From an uncultured Lachnospiraceae bacterium (GTDB lineage: Bacteria; Bacillota_A; Clostridia; Lachnospirales; Lachnospiraceae): 35,286 nt of DNA. Within the stretch, counting starts at the first letter, position 1. Every line of letters starts with the position of its first letter. The stretch lies in contig CACZHN010000003.1 in assembly GCA_902780985.1 (NCBI GenBank), positions 1 to 35,286 of the forward strand. Reading direction: 5' to 3'. A program made the translations under genes and the position numbers. Of this stretch, positions 1 to 7,506 are shown in pieces. The notes beneath the pieces are model-generated. The model did no database searches, was not told the origin of the DNA, and saw nothing but the letters and a program-made list of their open reading frames with translations.

Positions 1-317
1 TCGCCGAGAAGTTTAACGATCCTGAGCTTGCAACTATGAGAAATGTAGCCGGCGAGCTTGAAGGCTCCATGAAAGCTATGCGATATGCGGTTGAAGCCGG
101 AGCAAAGGAACTCGATATCTATTATGATTACGAAGGAATCGAGAAGTGGTGCACCGGAGCATGGAAGACCAATAAGGACGGAACAAAAGCATACAAGGCT
201 TTCTATCAGGAGATAAGCAAGAAAATTAAAGTGAATTTCCATAAAGTAAAAGGACACAGCGGAGACAGATATAACGATGAAGCTGATATCCTTGCTAAGG
301 GAGCATTAGGCATATAA
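1..317 (+). CDS. Ribonuclease H family protein, C-terminal part (5' end outside window)
   Basis: The reading frame is open from the window edge (first whole codon at base 3) to a stop at 315-317, so this is the C-terminal ~104 residues of a longer protein. It would hydrolyse the RNA strand of RNA-DNA hybrids in the cytoplasm. Three acidic motifs of the RNase H fold are visible: the Glu in RNVAGELEGSMKA, the Asp in IYYDYEGIEKW, and the last Asp in RYNDEADILAK. The conserved His-loop KVKGHSGD is also present. The sequence style matches bacterial RNase H proteins that carry an N-terminal viroplasmin-like hybrid-binding domain, but that part is not in the window. The internal ATG at 36 lies inside the conserved core and is not the start. 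A bidirectional terminator follows. Confidence 0.9.
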   Translation, partial: AEKFNDPELATMRNVAGELEGSMKAMRYAVEAGAKELDIYYDYEGIEKWCTGAWKTNKDGTKAYKAFYQEISKKIKVNFHKVKGHSGDRYNDEADILAKGALGI

Positions 318-343
318 TCCATATCGAAATATAAAAAAATTAA

Positions 344-378
344 GCCGGTTGATCATCCAATCAACCGGCCTTTCTTTT
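344..378. terminator. Bidirectional intrinsic terminator
   Basis: A perfect 9-bp stem (344-352 with 361-369, GCCGGTTGA/TCAACCGGC) has an 8-base loop and is followed by CCTTTCTTTT on the plus strand. On the minus strand the same stem is followed by a T-rich stretch (complement of 331-343). It sits between the convergent RNase H and flavodoxin genes and can serve both. Confidence 0.85.
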
Positions 379-898
379 AGCTGTTTAAGCATTCGATTAT
401 AGGAACGATGTACTTTCTGTCCGACAGGTCGTTGGAGTGTGAGATCATCTTGATCATTGCCTCGTCGTCCTCTGTCTTGTTCTTCTTTGATTTAAGCATT
501 TTAGCGTACATCTTCATCATAAGTCTTGATGATACTGACATTTTCTCATAGTTGAAGCCGCCCGGGCAGTAGAATATTCTGACCTGCTTATGCTCCTCCT
601 CTGTGAAAACTTTCTCTAATAATGGATCCACGTGAGGGCTGTCCATAGGACTTCCGCCGACACAGAAGGTGATGAGTTTCTTTCCCTTCCATCCGCTGAG
701 CCTCTCTTTGAACCAGCTGAGTTTGCTTATCCCCCCTGCACAAGCCCAGCCGCCGAATATGATGGCGTCGTATCCGTCAAAATTTTTCTTTTTTGCTTCG
801 TTCAGTTCGAAGCAGTCTGCTTTACTTTCCTCCGCAATCCATTTTGCATATCTTTTTGTAAATCCTGTCTGCGAGTTATAAATTACTGCCGTTTTCAT
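377..898 (-). CDS. Flavodoxin-domain protein
   Basis: 173 residues. The N-terminus reads MKTAVIYNSQTGFTKRYAKW, a beta strand followed by a phosphate-binding loop of the flavodoxin type (S/T-x-T-G-x-T), which holds the FMN phosphate. The central IIFGGWACAGG and the FCVGGSP segment are the later FMN-contacting loops. The protein would be a soluble electron carrier or FMN-dependent reductase; no partner can be deduced. The C-terminal ~60 residues are basic and helical and are longer than in simple flavodoxins, as in the flavodoxin_5/HemG-like group. The Shine-Dalgarno AAAGGTTAAGGG lies just upstream. The gene starts 25 bases after the cyclophilin gene ends, so the two probably share a transcript. 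Confidence 0.8.
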   Translation of the reverse strand: MKTAVIYNSQTGFTKRYAKWIAEESKADCFELNEAKKKNFDGYDAIIFGGWACAGGISKLSWFKERLSGWKGKKLITFCVGGSPMDSPHVDPLLEKVFTEEEHKQVRIFYCPGGFNYEKMSVSSRLMMKMYAKMLKSKKNKTEDDEAMIKMISHSNDLSDRKYIVPIIECLNS

Positions 899-923
899 AC
901 CCTTAACCTTTCGCCTTCATAAA

Positions 924-1448
924 CTAGTCTGCAATGATTTCCGGTTCAGGATATTCTGTTCCGAATGTTTCAACTGTTACTGTCTTCATAACCTGAGGCT
1001 CAACCGGCTTGTCAGCCCAGCCTGTCTTTGTAGTAGCGATTCTGTCTACCACATCCTGTCCTTCGATAACCTTACCGAAAGAAGCGTACTGGCCGTCGAG
1101 ATGAGGTGATGTTTCATGCATGATGAAGAACTGTGATCCCGCACTGTCAGGTCTCATGGAACGTGCCATTGAGAGAACTCCTGTTGTGTGCTTCAGGTTG
1201 TTCTCGAAACCGTTGGCTGAGAACTCGCCCTTGATGGAATATCCCGGTCCGCCTGTTCCGCGTCCGTCAGGATCTCCGCCCTGGATCATGAATCCCGGAA
1301 TTACTCTGTGGAAGATAACTCCGTCATAAAACTTCTTGTTGATCAGTGAGATAAAATTGTTCACTGTGTTAGGCGCGATTTCAGGATAAAGCTCAGCTTT
1401 GATCACCGAACCGTCAGCCATTGTGATGGTTACTACCGGATTTTGCAT
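924..1448 (-). CDS. ppiB: Peptidyl-prolyl cis-trans isomerase, cyclophilin type
   Basis: 174 residues, a single cyclophilin domain without a signal peptide, so a cytoplasmic proline isomerase that helps protein folding. Hallmarks in order: FHRVIPGFMIQGGD (catalytic Arg and substrate-binding Phe/Met/Gln), SMARSMRPDSAGSQFFI, and the closing HLDGQYASFGKVIEGQDVVD. Length is typical for bacterial PpiB. The start is supported by the Shine-Dalgarno GGAAGGATAGG. It is the first gene of a minus-strand pair with the flavodoxin gene. Confidence 0.95.
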   Translation of the reverse strand: MQNPVVTITMADGSVIKAELYPEIAPNTVNNFISLINKKFYDGVIFHRVIPGFMIQGGDPDGRGTGGPGYSIKGEFSANGFENNLKHTTGVLSMARSMRPDSAGSQFFIMHETSPHLDGQYASFGKVIEGQDVVDRIATTKTGWADKPVEPQVMKTVTVETFGTEYPEPEIIAD

Positions 1449-1496
1449 AATATTACCTATCCTTCCTTTATTATTCAGAAAAATTTATCACATGTT

Positions 1497-1505
1497 ACTA
1501 TAGCA
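1497..1505 (-). promoter_or_regulatory. Candidate extended -10 promoter for ppiB
   Basis: On the minus strand this reads TGCTATAGT, an extended -10 (TGn plus a 5/6 match to TATAAT), about 49 bases before the ppiB start. No good -35 is seen, which is usual for extended -10 promoters. Sequence match only. Confidence 0.5.
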
Positions 1506-1538
1506 TATTTCTGCCTAAAAGAGTATAGTACATAACTA

Positions 1539-1567
1539 TTGAAAGTTACAATGGAAGATATTATTAA
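1539..1567 (+). promoter_or_regulatory. Weak candidate promoter for the phosphoglycerol transferase gene
   Basis: TTGAAA (1539-1544), a 17-base spacer and TATTAA (1562-1567) lie 25 bases before the ATG at 1592. The -10 matches only 4/6, so this is tentative. The intergenic region is AT-rich and separates divergent genes, so a promoter is expected here. Confidence 0.35.
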
Positions 1568-1591
1568 GAATGATTAACAGGGAAAATCATT

Positions 1592-3142
1592 ATGGAAATC
1601 GATAAAAGCGGCCTTCTGATAGGCTCAGATAACAACATCATAAAAGCGGCCGAGGAGCATCAGCCCGAGAAGGCGAGACTGATCAGGAAGATCGTCGAGA
1701 GAACCGTACTCAGCCTTGTGGCATTTGCGACATTTCTCCTTACCTTCGGCCTCATATACCTTTGTTCAAACTGGGATCATCTTACCGTCGGTGAGATAAT
1801 CTATCATATAAAGAGCCCTCTCAACGGAGCCAGTGATAGTTCCGTATGGCCTATCATACTGTTATGCGTGCTCCCTTCGGTAGTGGTTGTGATCGGACTC
1901 AATATCCTTGCAAACCTCAGAAAAAAGAAGAAAATGCTTTGGAGAACCATGACTCTGGCTCTGGCAGCCGTTATTCTGGTCTGCAACGTATACAGCTGGA
2001 GCAAGCTGGAAGTTGTTGATTATGCCGTATGCCAGATGCATAAGTCTGATTTTATAGAGAAGAATTATGCTAATCCGTCAAATGTAAGGATTACATTTCC
2101 TGAGCAGAAGAGAAATCTTATATACATTTACCTTGAGTCTATGGAAGTTACTTTTGCCGATGAGGCAAGCGGCGGTGCATTTCCTAAAAATGCAATCCCC
2201 GAACTTACGACTCTCGCAATGGAGAACACCGATTTCTCCGGAAACAGCGGAAAGCTTGACGGTGCTGTATCAATGAATGATACCGACTGGACAGTTGCGG
2301 CCATGTTCGCTCAGACCAGCGGACTCCCGCTCAAGATCCCTGTAGATCAGAATGAGATGGTTTACTTCAACAAGTTCTTCCCGGGAGTTACTTCACTGGG
2401 AGACGTACTTGAGGATAACGGATACAACAACGTTCTTATGATCGGTTCGAATGCCGAGTTCGGCGGAAGAAAGAACTACTTCACACAGCACGGTGATTAC
2501 GAGATAAACGACTATATCTGGGCAAAAGAGGAAGGACTTATCCCTCAGGATTATAAAGTCTGGTGGGGATTTGAGGATACAAAGCTCTTTTATTACGCAG
2601 AAAATAAGCTGAAAGAGCTTTCGGAATCGGATGAACCGTTCAATCTGACTATACTTACTGCGGATACGCATTTCGAAGACGGGCATAAATGTCCGAGATG
2701 TCCGGGCAATTTTCCGGGTAACAGATATGCGGATATCATGAACTGCTCATCGATTCAGGTCGATCAGTTTGTAAAATGGTGCCAGAGACAGGATTGGTAC
2801 GAAAATACAACCATCGTCATCTCGGGAGATCATCCGACTATGGATAAGAACTTCTGTGATGATGTTGATGAGAATTATCAGAGAAAAGTATATACAGCCA
2901 TCATTAATCCGGCTGCGGAGGTTGAAAATCCGGACAGAGTAAGACAGTTCTCGACCTTCGATCATTTCCCGACAACCCTTGCGGCACTGGGCTGCGAGAT
3001 TGACGGAAACAGACTGGGACTGGGAACAAATCTTTTCTCGTCTGAGGACACGCTTCTCGAAAAATACGGTTATGATGATTTCAACCGTGAACTTAAATAC
3101 AGATCGGACTTCATGAAGAAGCTGTTCAAAAAAAGCAGATAA
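1592..3142 (+). CDS. Membrane phosphoglycerol transferase, LtaS/OpgB sulfatase family
   Basis: 516 residues. Three hydrophobic helices near residues 37-57, 84-108 and 115-133 anchor an extracellular alkaline-phosphatase/sulfatase-like domain. Visible motifs: NLIYIYLESME (metal-binding Glu), NDTDWTVAAMFAQTSGLPL (Thr234 is the likely nucleophile, in the context typical of OpgB), TADTHFEDGH and VISGDHPTMD (metal-binding Asp/His). The family moves phosphoglycerol from phosphatidylglycerol to lipoteichoic acid or glycans outside the membrane. The motif around the Thr resembles OpgB/MdoB more than LtaS, so the acceptor may be a glycolipid or glycan rather than a growing LTA chain; this is inference. 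Start supported by AGGGAAAA. A teichoic-type cluster lies 16 kb downstream. Confidence 0.88.
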   Translation: MEIDKSGLLIGSDNNIIKAAEEHQPEKARLIRKIVERTVLSLVAFATFLLTFGLIYLCSNWDHLTVGEIIYHIKSPLNGASDSSVWPIILLCVLPSVVVVIGLNILANLRKKKKMLWRTMTLALAAVILVCNVYSWSKLEVVDYAVCQMHKSDFIEKNYANPSNVRITFPEQKRNLIYIYLESMEVTFADEASGGAFPKNAIPELTTLAMENTDFSGNSGKLDGAVSMNDTDWTVAAMFAQTSGLPLKIPVDQNEMVYFNKFFPGVTSLGDVLEDNGYNNVLMIGSNAEFGGRKNYFTQHGDYEINDYIWAKEEGLIPQDYKVWWGFEDTKLFYYAENKLKELSESDEPFNLTILTADTHFEDGHKCPRCPGNFPGNRYADIMNCSSIQVDQFVKWCQRQDWYENTTIVISGDHPTMDKNFCDDVDENYQRKVYTAIINPAAEVENPDRVRQFSTFDHFPTTLAALGCEIDGNRLGLGTNLFSSEDTLLEKYGYDDFNRELKYRSDFMKKLFKKSR

Positions 3143-3220
3143 CAAGTTGTGTTCGCTTGAAATGTATAGTATTATTATTCCGTAGGTTAAAACTTCACTA
3201 TATATTTTCAGGAGGGGACG

Positions 3221-4261
3221 ATGAAGAAAGTCTGTTTAACAATTTTATGCGTATTATGCATGATCATCTGCTCTGGTTGTATGAGATTCGATACAACTCT
3301 CGATATTAAGAGCGACGGAACGGTTGACGTTTCCATGGTTTATGCGGTTATGAACATGGATACAGGAGACGGTACCGATCCTACTGAGAACGAATCGTAT
3401 GACGAGGCTATGTCCGAACTTGCAGAGCAGGGCTGGACAGCAGAGAAGTACAATGAAGATAACTATATAGGTTTCAAGTGTTCCAAGAAGGGACTTCCTC
3501 TTGATAACCTTCAGGAAGCTCTTCAGGGTGCAGAAGAGAACATGGAAATGAACGAAGGTGGTTTAGTCATTACAAAGGACGGAAACAACTATGTTCTTGA
3601 CTGGGATGTTCTCGGAGAAGAAGGAAATGAAGAGCTTGATGATTATAAGTCATACTTCAGTACATACGGCGGATACATGCAGGTTGTTATCAAGCTTCCT
3701 AGCAAGCCGAAGGCAAGCAACGCTACATCTACAGAAGACGGCGGAAAGACTCTTATATGGGATCTTCTCACACTTGAGGAAAACATCCATGTTGAGTTCA
3801 GCCTTTCAATCTGGGGTACGATCATTAAGTGGGGCCTTATAGCTCTCGGCGCAATAATCGCAATAATTGTTATTATATTAATAATCAAGAAGGTTACCGC
3901 AAACAAGGGCGCAGCTCCTCAGGGCGGATTCGATCCGAATATGCCACAGGGCGGTTATGATCAGGCACAGCAGTACGGCCAGCAGACATACGATCAGGGT
4001 CAGCAATACGCACAGCAGTATGGTCAGCAGGCATATGATCAAGGTCAGCAGTATGCACAGCAGGGATACGATCAGGCACAGCAGTACGGCCAGCAGGCAT
4101 ATGACCAGGGTCAGCAGTATGCACAGCAGGGATACGATCAGGCACAGCAGTACGGTCAGCAGGCATATGATCAGAGCCAGCAGTACGCACAGCAGGGATA
4201 TGATCAGGCACAGCAGTATGCACAGCCTCAGTATCAGGATCCATCAAATAATCAGCAATAA
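3221..4261 (+). CDS. LppM-like lipoprotein with transmembrane helix and YDQ/QQY repeat tail
   Basis: 346 residues. A short signal peptide ends at a lipobox-like ICSGC (Cys20). Residues ~21-195 look like the LppM domain (starts MRFDTTLDIKSDGTVDVSMV), function unknown. One helix at ~201-223 is followed by a basic KK stop. From residue 245 to the end the protein is almost only Q, Y, G, D and A, in 11-residue units such as GYDQAQQYGQQ and AYDQGQQYAQQ. The tail follows the helix and a KK pair, so it should face the cytoplasm while the LppM domain faces out. Strong Shine-Dalgarno AGGAGGGG. It may share a transcript with the upstream gene (78-base gap, no terminator seen). No clear function. Confidence 0.8.
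   Translation: MKKVCLTILCVLCMIICSGCMRFDTTLDIKSDGTVDVSMVYAVMNMDTGDGTDPTENESYDEAMSELAEQGWTAEKYNEDNYIGFKCSKKGLPLDNLQEALQGAEENMEMNEGGLVITKDGNNYVLDWDVLGEEGNEELDDYKSYFSTYGGYMQVVIKLPSKPKASNATSTEDGGKTLIWDLLTLEENIHVEFSLSIWGTIIKWGLIALGAIIAIIVIILIIKKVTANKGAAPQGGFDPNMPQGGYDQAQQYGQQTYDQGQQYAQQYGQQAYDQGQQYAQQGYDQAQQYGQQAYDQGQQYAQQGYDQAQQYGQQAYDQSQQYAQQGYDQAQQYAQPQYQDPSNNQQ
3953..4240 (+). repeat. In-frame 33-base tandem repeats (YDQ/QQY tail)
   Basis: Eight or so imperfect copies of an 11-codon unit run to near the gene's end (GYDQAQQYGQQ / AYDQGQQYAQQ alternating; one 15-residue variant). The DNA copies are very similar, so they are prone to slippage and copy-number variation. Confidence 0.9.
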
Positions 4262-4267
4262 TCCTTC

Positions 4268-4296
4268 TTGACTTTGAAGTGGCTGAATTGTAAACT
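4268..4296 (+). promoter_or_regulatory. Promoter of the ZTP-riboswitch/purine transcript
   Basis: TTGACT (4268-4273, 5/6), a 17-base spacer and TAAACT (4291-4296, 4/6). The predicted transcription start is near 4303, which is exactly the first base of the riboswitch P1 stem. This agreement supports the call. Confidence 0.65.
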
Positions 4297-4302
4297 TAAT
4301 AT

Positions 4303-4380
4303 GTTGTGTGACTGACGGATTAAAGTGGAGTTTACCACGGGGAGCACAACAGGACTATTGATTAACCGGCCGTCTGGGTT
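4303..4380 (+). ncRNA. ZTP (pfl) riboswitch aptamer
   Basis: The order of elements matches the pfl motif. P1 is GTTGTG (4303-4308) paired with CACAAC (4345-4350). TGACTGACGG follows the 5' P1 arm. A small hairpin GTGG/CCAC (4325-4328, 4335-4338) runs into the conserved GGGGAGC (4339-4345). After a linker comes the conserved CCGTCTGGG (4370-4378), equivalent to the family's CCGCCUGGG pseudoknot segment. The class binds ZMP/ZTP, made from AICAR when 10-formyl-THF is short, and usually turns genes on. The genes downstream make IMP from AICAR, the expected regulon. Identification is from memory of the consensus; a covariance-model search would settle it. Confidence 0.9.
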
Positions 4381-4401
4381 TATAGCCCAGGCGGCCTTTT
4401 T
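4368..4401 (+). terminator. Expression-platform terminator of the ZTP riboswitch
   Basis: Stem 4368-4378 with 4386-4396 (GGCCGTCTGGG/CCCAGGCGGCC, one T-G wobble), loop of seven bases, then TTTTT at 4397-4401. Its 5' arm is the conserved aptamer segment 4370-4378. Ligand binding, which holds that segment in the pseudoknot, should therefore block terminator formation and allow transcription. Confidence 0.85.
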
Positions 4402-4452
4402 GTACACATGGGTTGACGTAATATCTAAATATTATTTCAAAGGAGAATGAAC

Positions 4453-5166
4453 ATGAAGAGACTGAATCTTGCAGAAGAGTTATCAGCAACAACTTATCCG
4501 GGAAGAGGAATCGTTATCGGAAGAACACCTGACGGAAAGAAGGCAGCTATTGCTTACTTCATCATGGGACGTTCAGAGAACAGCCGTAACAGAGTCTTCG
4601 TAACAGAGGGAGAAGGCATCAGAACAGAAGCTTTCGATCCTGCAAAGCTTGAGGATCCGAGCCTCATCATTTACGCACCTGTAAGAGTTCGCGGTACAGA
4701 TACTATCGTAACTAACGGTGACCAGACAGATACAATTTTCGAAAACATGGATCAGGGCGATACATTTGAAGAGTCTCTCAGAAATCGTGAGTTCGAGCCG
4801 GATGCTCCGAACTACACACCTAGAATTTCAGGTGTGCTTCACATTGAGGGCGATTATACATATGAAATGTCAATTCTTAAGTCAAACAACGGTGATCCTG
4901 ATCAGTGCCTGAGATTCACATTCGGATACGATAATCCGCTTGCAGGCGAGGGACATTTCATTCACACATACATGGGCGACGGCAATCCGCTTCCAAGCTA
5001 CGAAGGAGAGCCTACACCTGTAACAATTCCTACAGATGATCTTGATGAGTTTACAGATATTGTATGGAAGTCTATAAATGAAGATAACAAGGTTTCGCTT
5101 TTCACACGTTTCATCGACATCGAGACAGGAAAGTACGAGACAAAGATCGTAAACAAGAATCAGTAA
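4453..5166 (+). CDS. IMP cyclohydrolase, PurO-like
   Basis: 237 residues. It resembles the stand-alone IMP cyclohydrolase family (PurO-like fold) that closes FAICAR to IMP, the last step of purine synthesis. Recognisable stretches are NLAEELSATTYPGRGIVIGR at the N-terminus, AYFIMGRSENSRNRVF, and APNYTPRISG in the middle. I place the start at ATG 4453 because the Shine-Dalgarno AGGAG (4441-4445) is seven bases away; the in-frame ATG at 4447 is only one base from it. The AICAR formyltransferase gene starts 22 bases after the stop. The ZTP riboswitch lies immediately upstream and should induce the gene when formyl-folate is limiting. Confidence 0.88.
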   Translation: MKRLNLAEELSATTYPGRGIVIGRTPDGKKAAIAYFIMGRSENSRNRVFVTEGEGIRTEAFDPAKLEDPSLIIYAPVRVRGTDTIVTNGDQTDTIFENMDQGDTFEESLRNREFEPDAPNYTPRISGVLHIEGDYTYEMSILKSNNGDPDQCLRFTFGYDNPLAGEGHFIHTYMGDGNPLPSYEGEPTPVTIPTDDLDEFTDIVWKSINEDNKVSLFTRFIDIETGKYETKIVNKNQ

Positions 5167-5188
5167 AACATTTTAAGGAGAAGATAAA

Positions 5189-6321
5189 ATGAAAGAATTG
5201 GAATTAAAGTACGGTTGTAACCCAAATCAGAAGCCTTCAAGAGTTTTCATGAAGGGCGACGGAGAGCTTCCTTTTACAGTAGTAAACGGTAAGCCGGGAT
5301 TTATAAATCTTCTTGATGCATTCAACGGATGGCAGCTTGTTAAGGAACTCAAGAAGGCAACAGGACTTCCTGCTGCAACAAGCTTCAAGCACGTTTCAAG
5401 ATTTACTGGGTTGATGATATGGGCGAGCTTTCAGCACTTGCATCAGCTTACGCAAGAGCAAGAGGCGCTGACAGAATGTCTTCATTCGGAGATTTCATTT
5501 CTCTTTCTGATGTATGCGATGCTGATACAGCTAAGCTCATCAAGAGAGAGGTTTCAGACGGAGTTATCGCTCCGGGATATACAGACGAGGCACTTGAACT
5601 TCTCAAGGCTAAGAAGAACGGAAATTACTGCGTGATCCAGATAGATCCTGATTATGTTCCGGCTCCGCTTGAACAGAAAGATGTATACGGCGTTACATTT
5701 GAGCAGGGAAGAAATGAGCTTAACATAGATGAGCATTTCTTTGACAATGTGGTTACAGCTGCAAAGGATATCCCTGAGGCTGCTAAGATCGATCTTGCTA
5801 TCGCAATGATCACACTTAAGTACACACAGTCAAACTCAGTATGCTACGTAAAGGGCGGACAGGCTATCGGTATCGGAGCAGGTCAGCAGTCAAGAGTACA
5901 TTGTACAAGACTTGCAGGTGACAAGGCAGATAAGTGGTTCCTTCGTCAGGCTCCTCAGGTTCTTAACCTTCCTTTCAAGGATGATATCAGAAGAGCAGAC
6001 AGAGACAACACAATCGATGTATATATCAGCGATGACTATGAGGACGTTATCGGTGAGGGCGAGTGGCAGAAGTTCTTCACTGAGAAGCCTGCAGTATTCA
6101 CACGCGAGGAGCGTAAGGCTTGGCTTGCACAGAATACAGGCGTTTCACTCGGATCGGATGCATTCTTCCCATTCGGCGATAATGTAGAGAGAGCTCACAG
6201 AAGCGGTGTTGAGTATATCGCTCAGCCGGGTGGCTCTATCAGAGATGATAATGTTATCGAGACATGCGATAAGTACGGCATCGCAATGGCCTTCACGGGA
6301 ATCAGACTTTTCCATCACTAA
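5189..6321 (+). pseudogene. AICAR formyltransferase, broken by internal deletion and frameshift
   Basis: The gene encodes the stand-alone formyltransferase (AICARFT) that converts AICAR plus 10-formyl-THF to FAICAR. Reading starts at 5189 (Shine-Dalgarno AAGGAG) and is normal through TSFKHVS, ending with the Ser codon at 5396-5398. From base 5398 the homology continues in another frame as [12 protein letters not shown] and runs to a normal end, TGIRLFHH, at 6321. Base 5398 is shared by the two flanks. By family knowledge, about 15 residues beginning PAGAAVG lie between these segments, so roughly 46 bases (a number equal to 1 modulo 3) are missing. The catalytic Lys-His of KHVS is kept, but the following loop is lost. 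Unrepaired, translation ends at 5633-5635 after 148 residues. It may be a real lesion or an assembly error. Confidence 0.88.
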
Positions 6322-6441
6322 AAAGATATAGATAGTGTGAAAATTCATACCCTATATCTTGTATTTTACGAGAATTAGTGATATTATTCTCTGTAATCAT
6401 AAAAGAAGGTTTTATGTATTTGATTATTAAGGAGGGTTTTC

Positions 6442-7346
6442 ATGGATAACAATTATAACAGCAATGATTATTATCAGAATACAGGTGCTGATGAAAGCGT
6501 AAACAAGTACCGCCTCAACCAGAGCAGTTCTGATATTAATCTTAACGGTGAGCAGAGCACACCACAGCAGAATACTTACAACACAAATCCGTACGGCGTC
6601 CATACGGCGGACCGGACCCATACGGCGGTAACGGCGGATTCTACGGCAACCAGCAGCCTGCAGCAAGATTTGCTATGCCTGCAGCAAGCGTTTCCGATGC
6701 ACAGATGAACGACATACTTGTAAAGAGCTTCCTTATCATGTTTATGGCGCTCCTTGTTACAGGTATCACAGCAATCATCGCAGCACAGGCCGATTTCATA
6801 TTCAGAATCGGTGCAGCCGGAATAATCGTATGTTTTATAGGTGAACTTGCACTTGTATTCGGCGCAACAGCAGCTATGAAAAAGAACAATGTTATGATGT
6901 CAGCAGTTTTATTCTTCCTGTACTGTGTAGTTAATGCTCTGACGCTCTCATGCATTTTCTATGTATACGAGTTAGGTTCAATAGCTCAGGTATTTATTAT
7001 CACAGCTATCGTATTCGGACTTATGGCAGCAGTAGGATACTTCACAAAGATGGATCTTACAAGAATCGGCAATATTCTTCTTATCGGACTTATCGGAATC
7101 ATCCTCGGTTCGATCGTAAACATCTTCATGCATTCATCGGGACTTGATATGTTCCTTACAGTTGCAGGTATCCTTATCTTCTTAGGACTTACAGCTTACG
7201 ATGTACAGAAGATCAAGAAGATGGCTGTATCAAATATCGGCCTTGATCCAATGATCATCGGTCTTTACGGAGCTATGGAGCTTTATCTTGACTTCATCAA
7301 CCTGTTCCTGAGACTTCTCAGAATCATGGGTCGTGCAAGAAGATAA
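6442..7346 (+). pseudogene. Bax inhibitor-1/YccA family membrane protein, one-base frameshift
   Basis: The start at 6442 has a strong AAGGAGGG. The first ~52 codons give an Asn/Gln-rich, soluble N-terminus (MDNNYNSNDYYQN... to TNPYG at 6595-6597). The sense then continues in the frame one base back: PYGGPDPYGGNGGFYGNQQP from 6600, followed by ~220 residues with seven hydrophobic helices. These carry BI-1 features such as GLTAYDVQKIK and a C-terminal LYLDFINLFLRLL. The simplest repair is one missing G near 6598, giving ~301 residues. BI-1 proteins are multi-pass channels or calcium-leak proteins of uncertain role in bacteria. ATG 6675 has no ribosome binding site, so an intact short form is unlikely. 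Confidence 0.82.
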
Positions 7347-7379
7347 CAGCATAACGAAAGTTAAATATTCAGCAGACGC

Positions 7380-7416
7380 AGTGCCGCGTGGTGTAAAGCC
7401 TCGCGGCACTTTTTTT
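7380..7416 (+). terminator. Intrinsic terminator after the BI-1 gene
   Basis: A perfect 9-bp stem AGTGCCGCG (7380-7388) / CGCGGCACT (7402-7410), 13-base loop, then a run of Ts from 7410 to 7416. It separates the BI-1 gene from the next transcription unit. Confidence 0.92.
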
Positions 7417-7420
7417 AGGG

Positions 7421-7450
7421 TTTTCAATTAGGGCGTTTTTTTGCTATAAT
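7421..7450 (+). promoter_or_regulatory. Promoter with perfect extended -10 (YkgJ-like/cls/mnmA unit)
   Basis: TGCTATAAT at 7442-7450 is a perfect extended -10. A weak -35, TTTTCA (7421-7426), lies 18 bases upstream. It sits just after a terminator and 57 bases before the TTG start at 7507. Confidence 0.8.
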
Positions 7451-7506
7451 ATACATTGGTTTACTTTATTTACGGGTAATCCGATTCCATTCGGGGGGAT
7501 ATCCAT

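Noticed and set aside
6324..6366. Possible terminator after the AICAR formyltransferase (AAGATATAG ... CTATATCTT)
   Set aside because: The stem is AT-only apart from a few pairs, the loop is about 20 bases, and the following T-run is weak.
6586..6612. Programmed ribosomal frameshift in the BI-1 gene
   Set aside because: No slippery heptamer (X XXY YYZ) or stimulatory structure is seen; a missing G in a repetitive stretch is simpler.
6675..7346. Separate intact BI-1 gene starting at ATG 6675
   Set aside because: No ribosome site precedes it, and the same frame continues upstream with conserved-looking YGGPDPYGGNGG sequence that links to the 6442 start.
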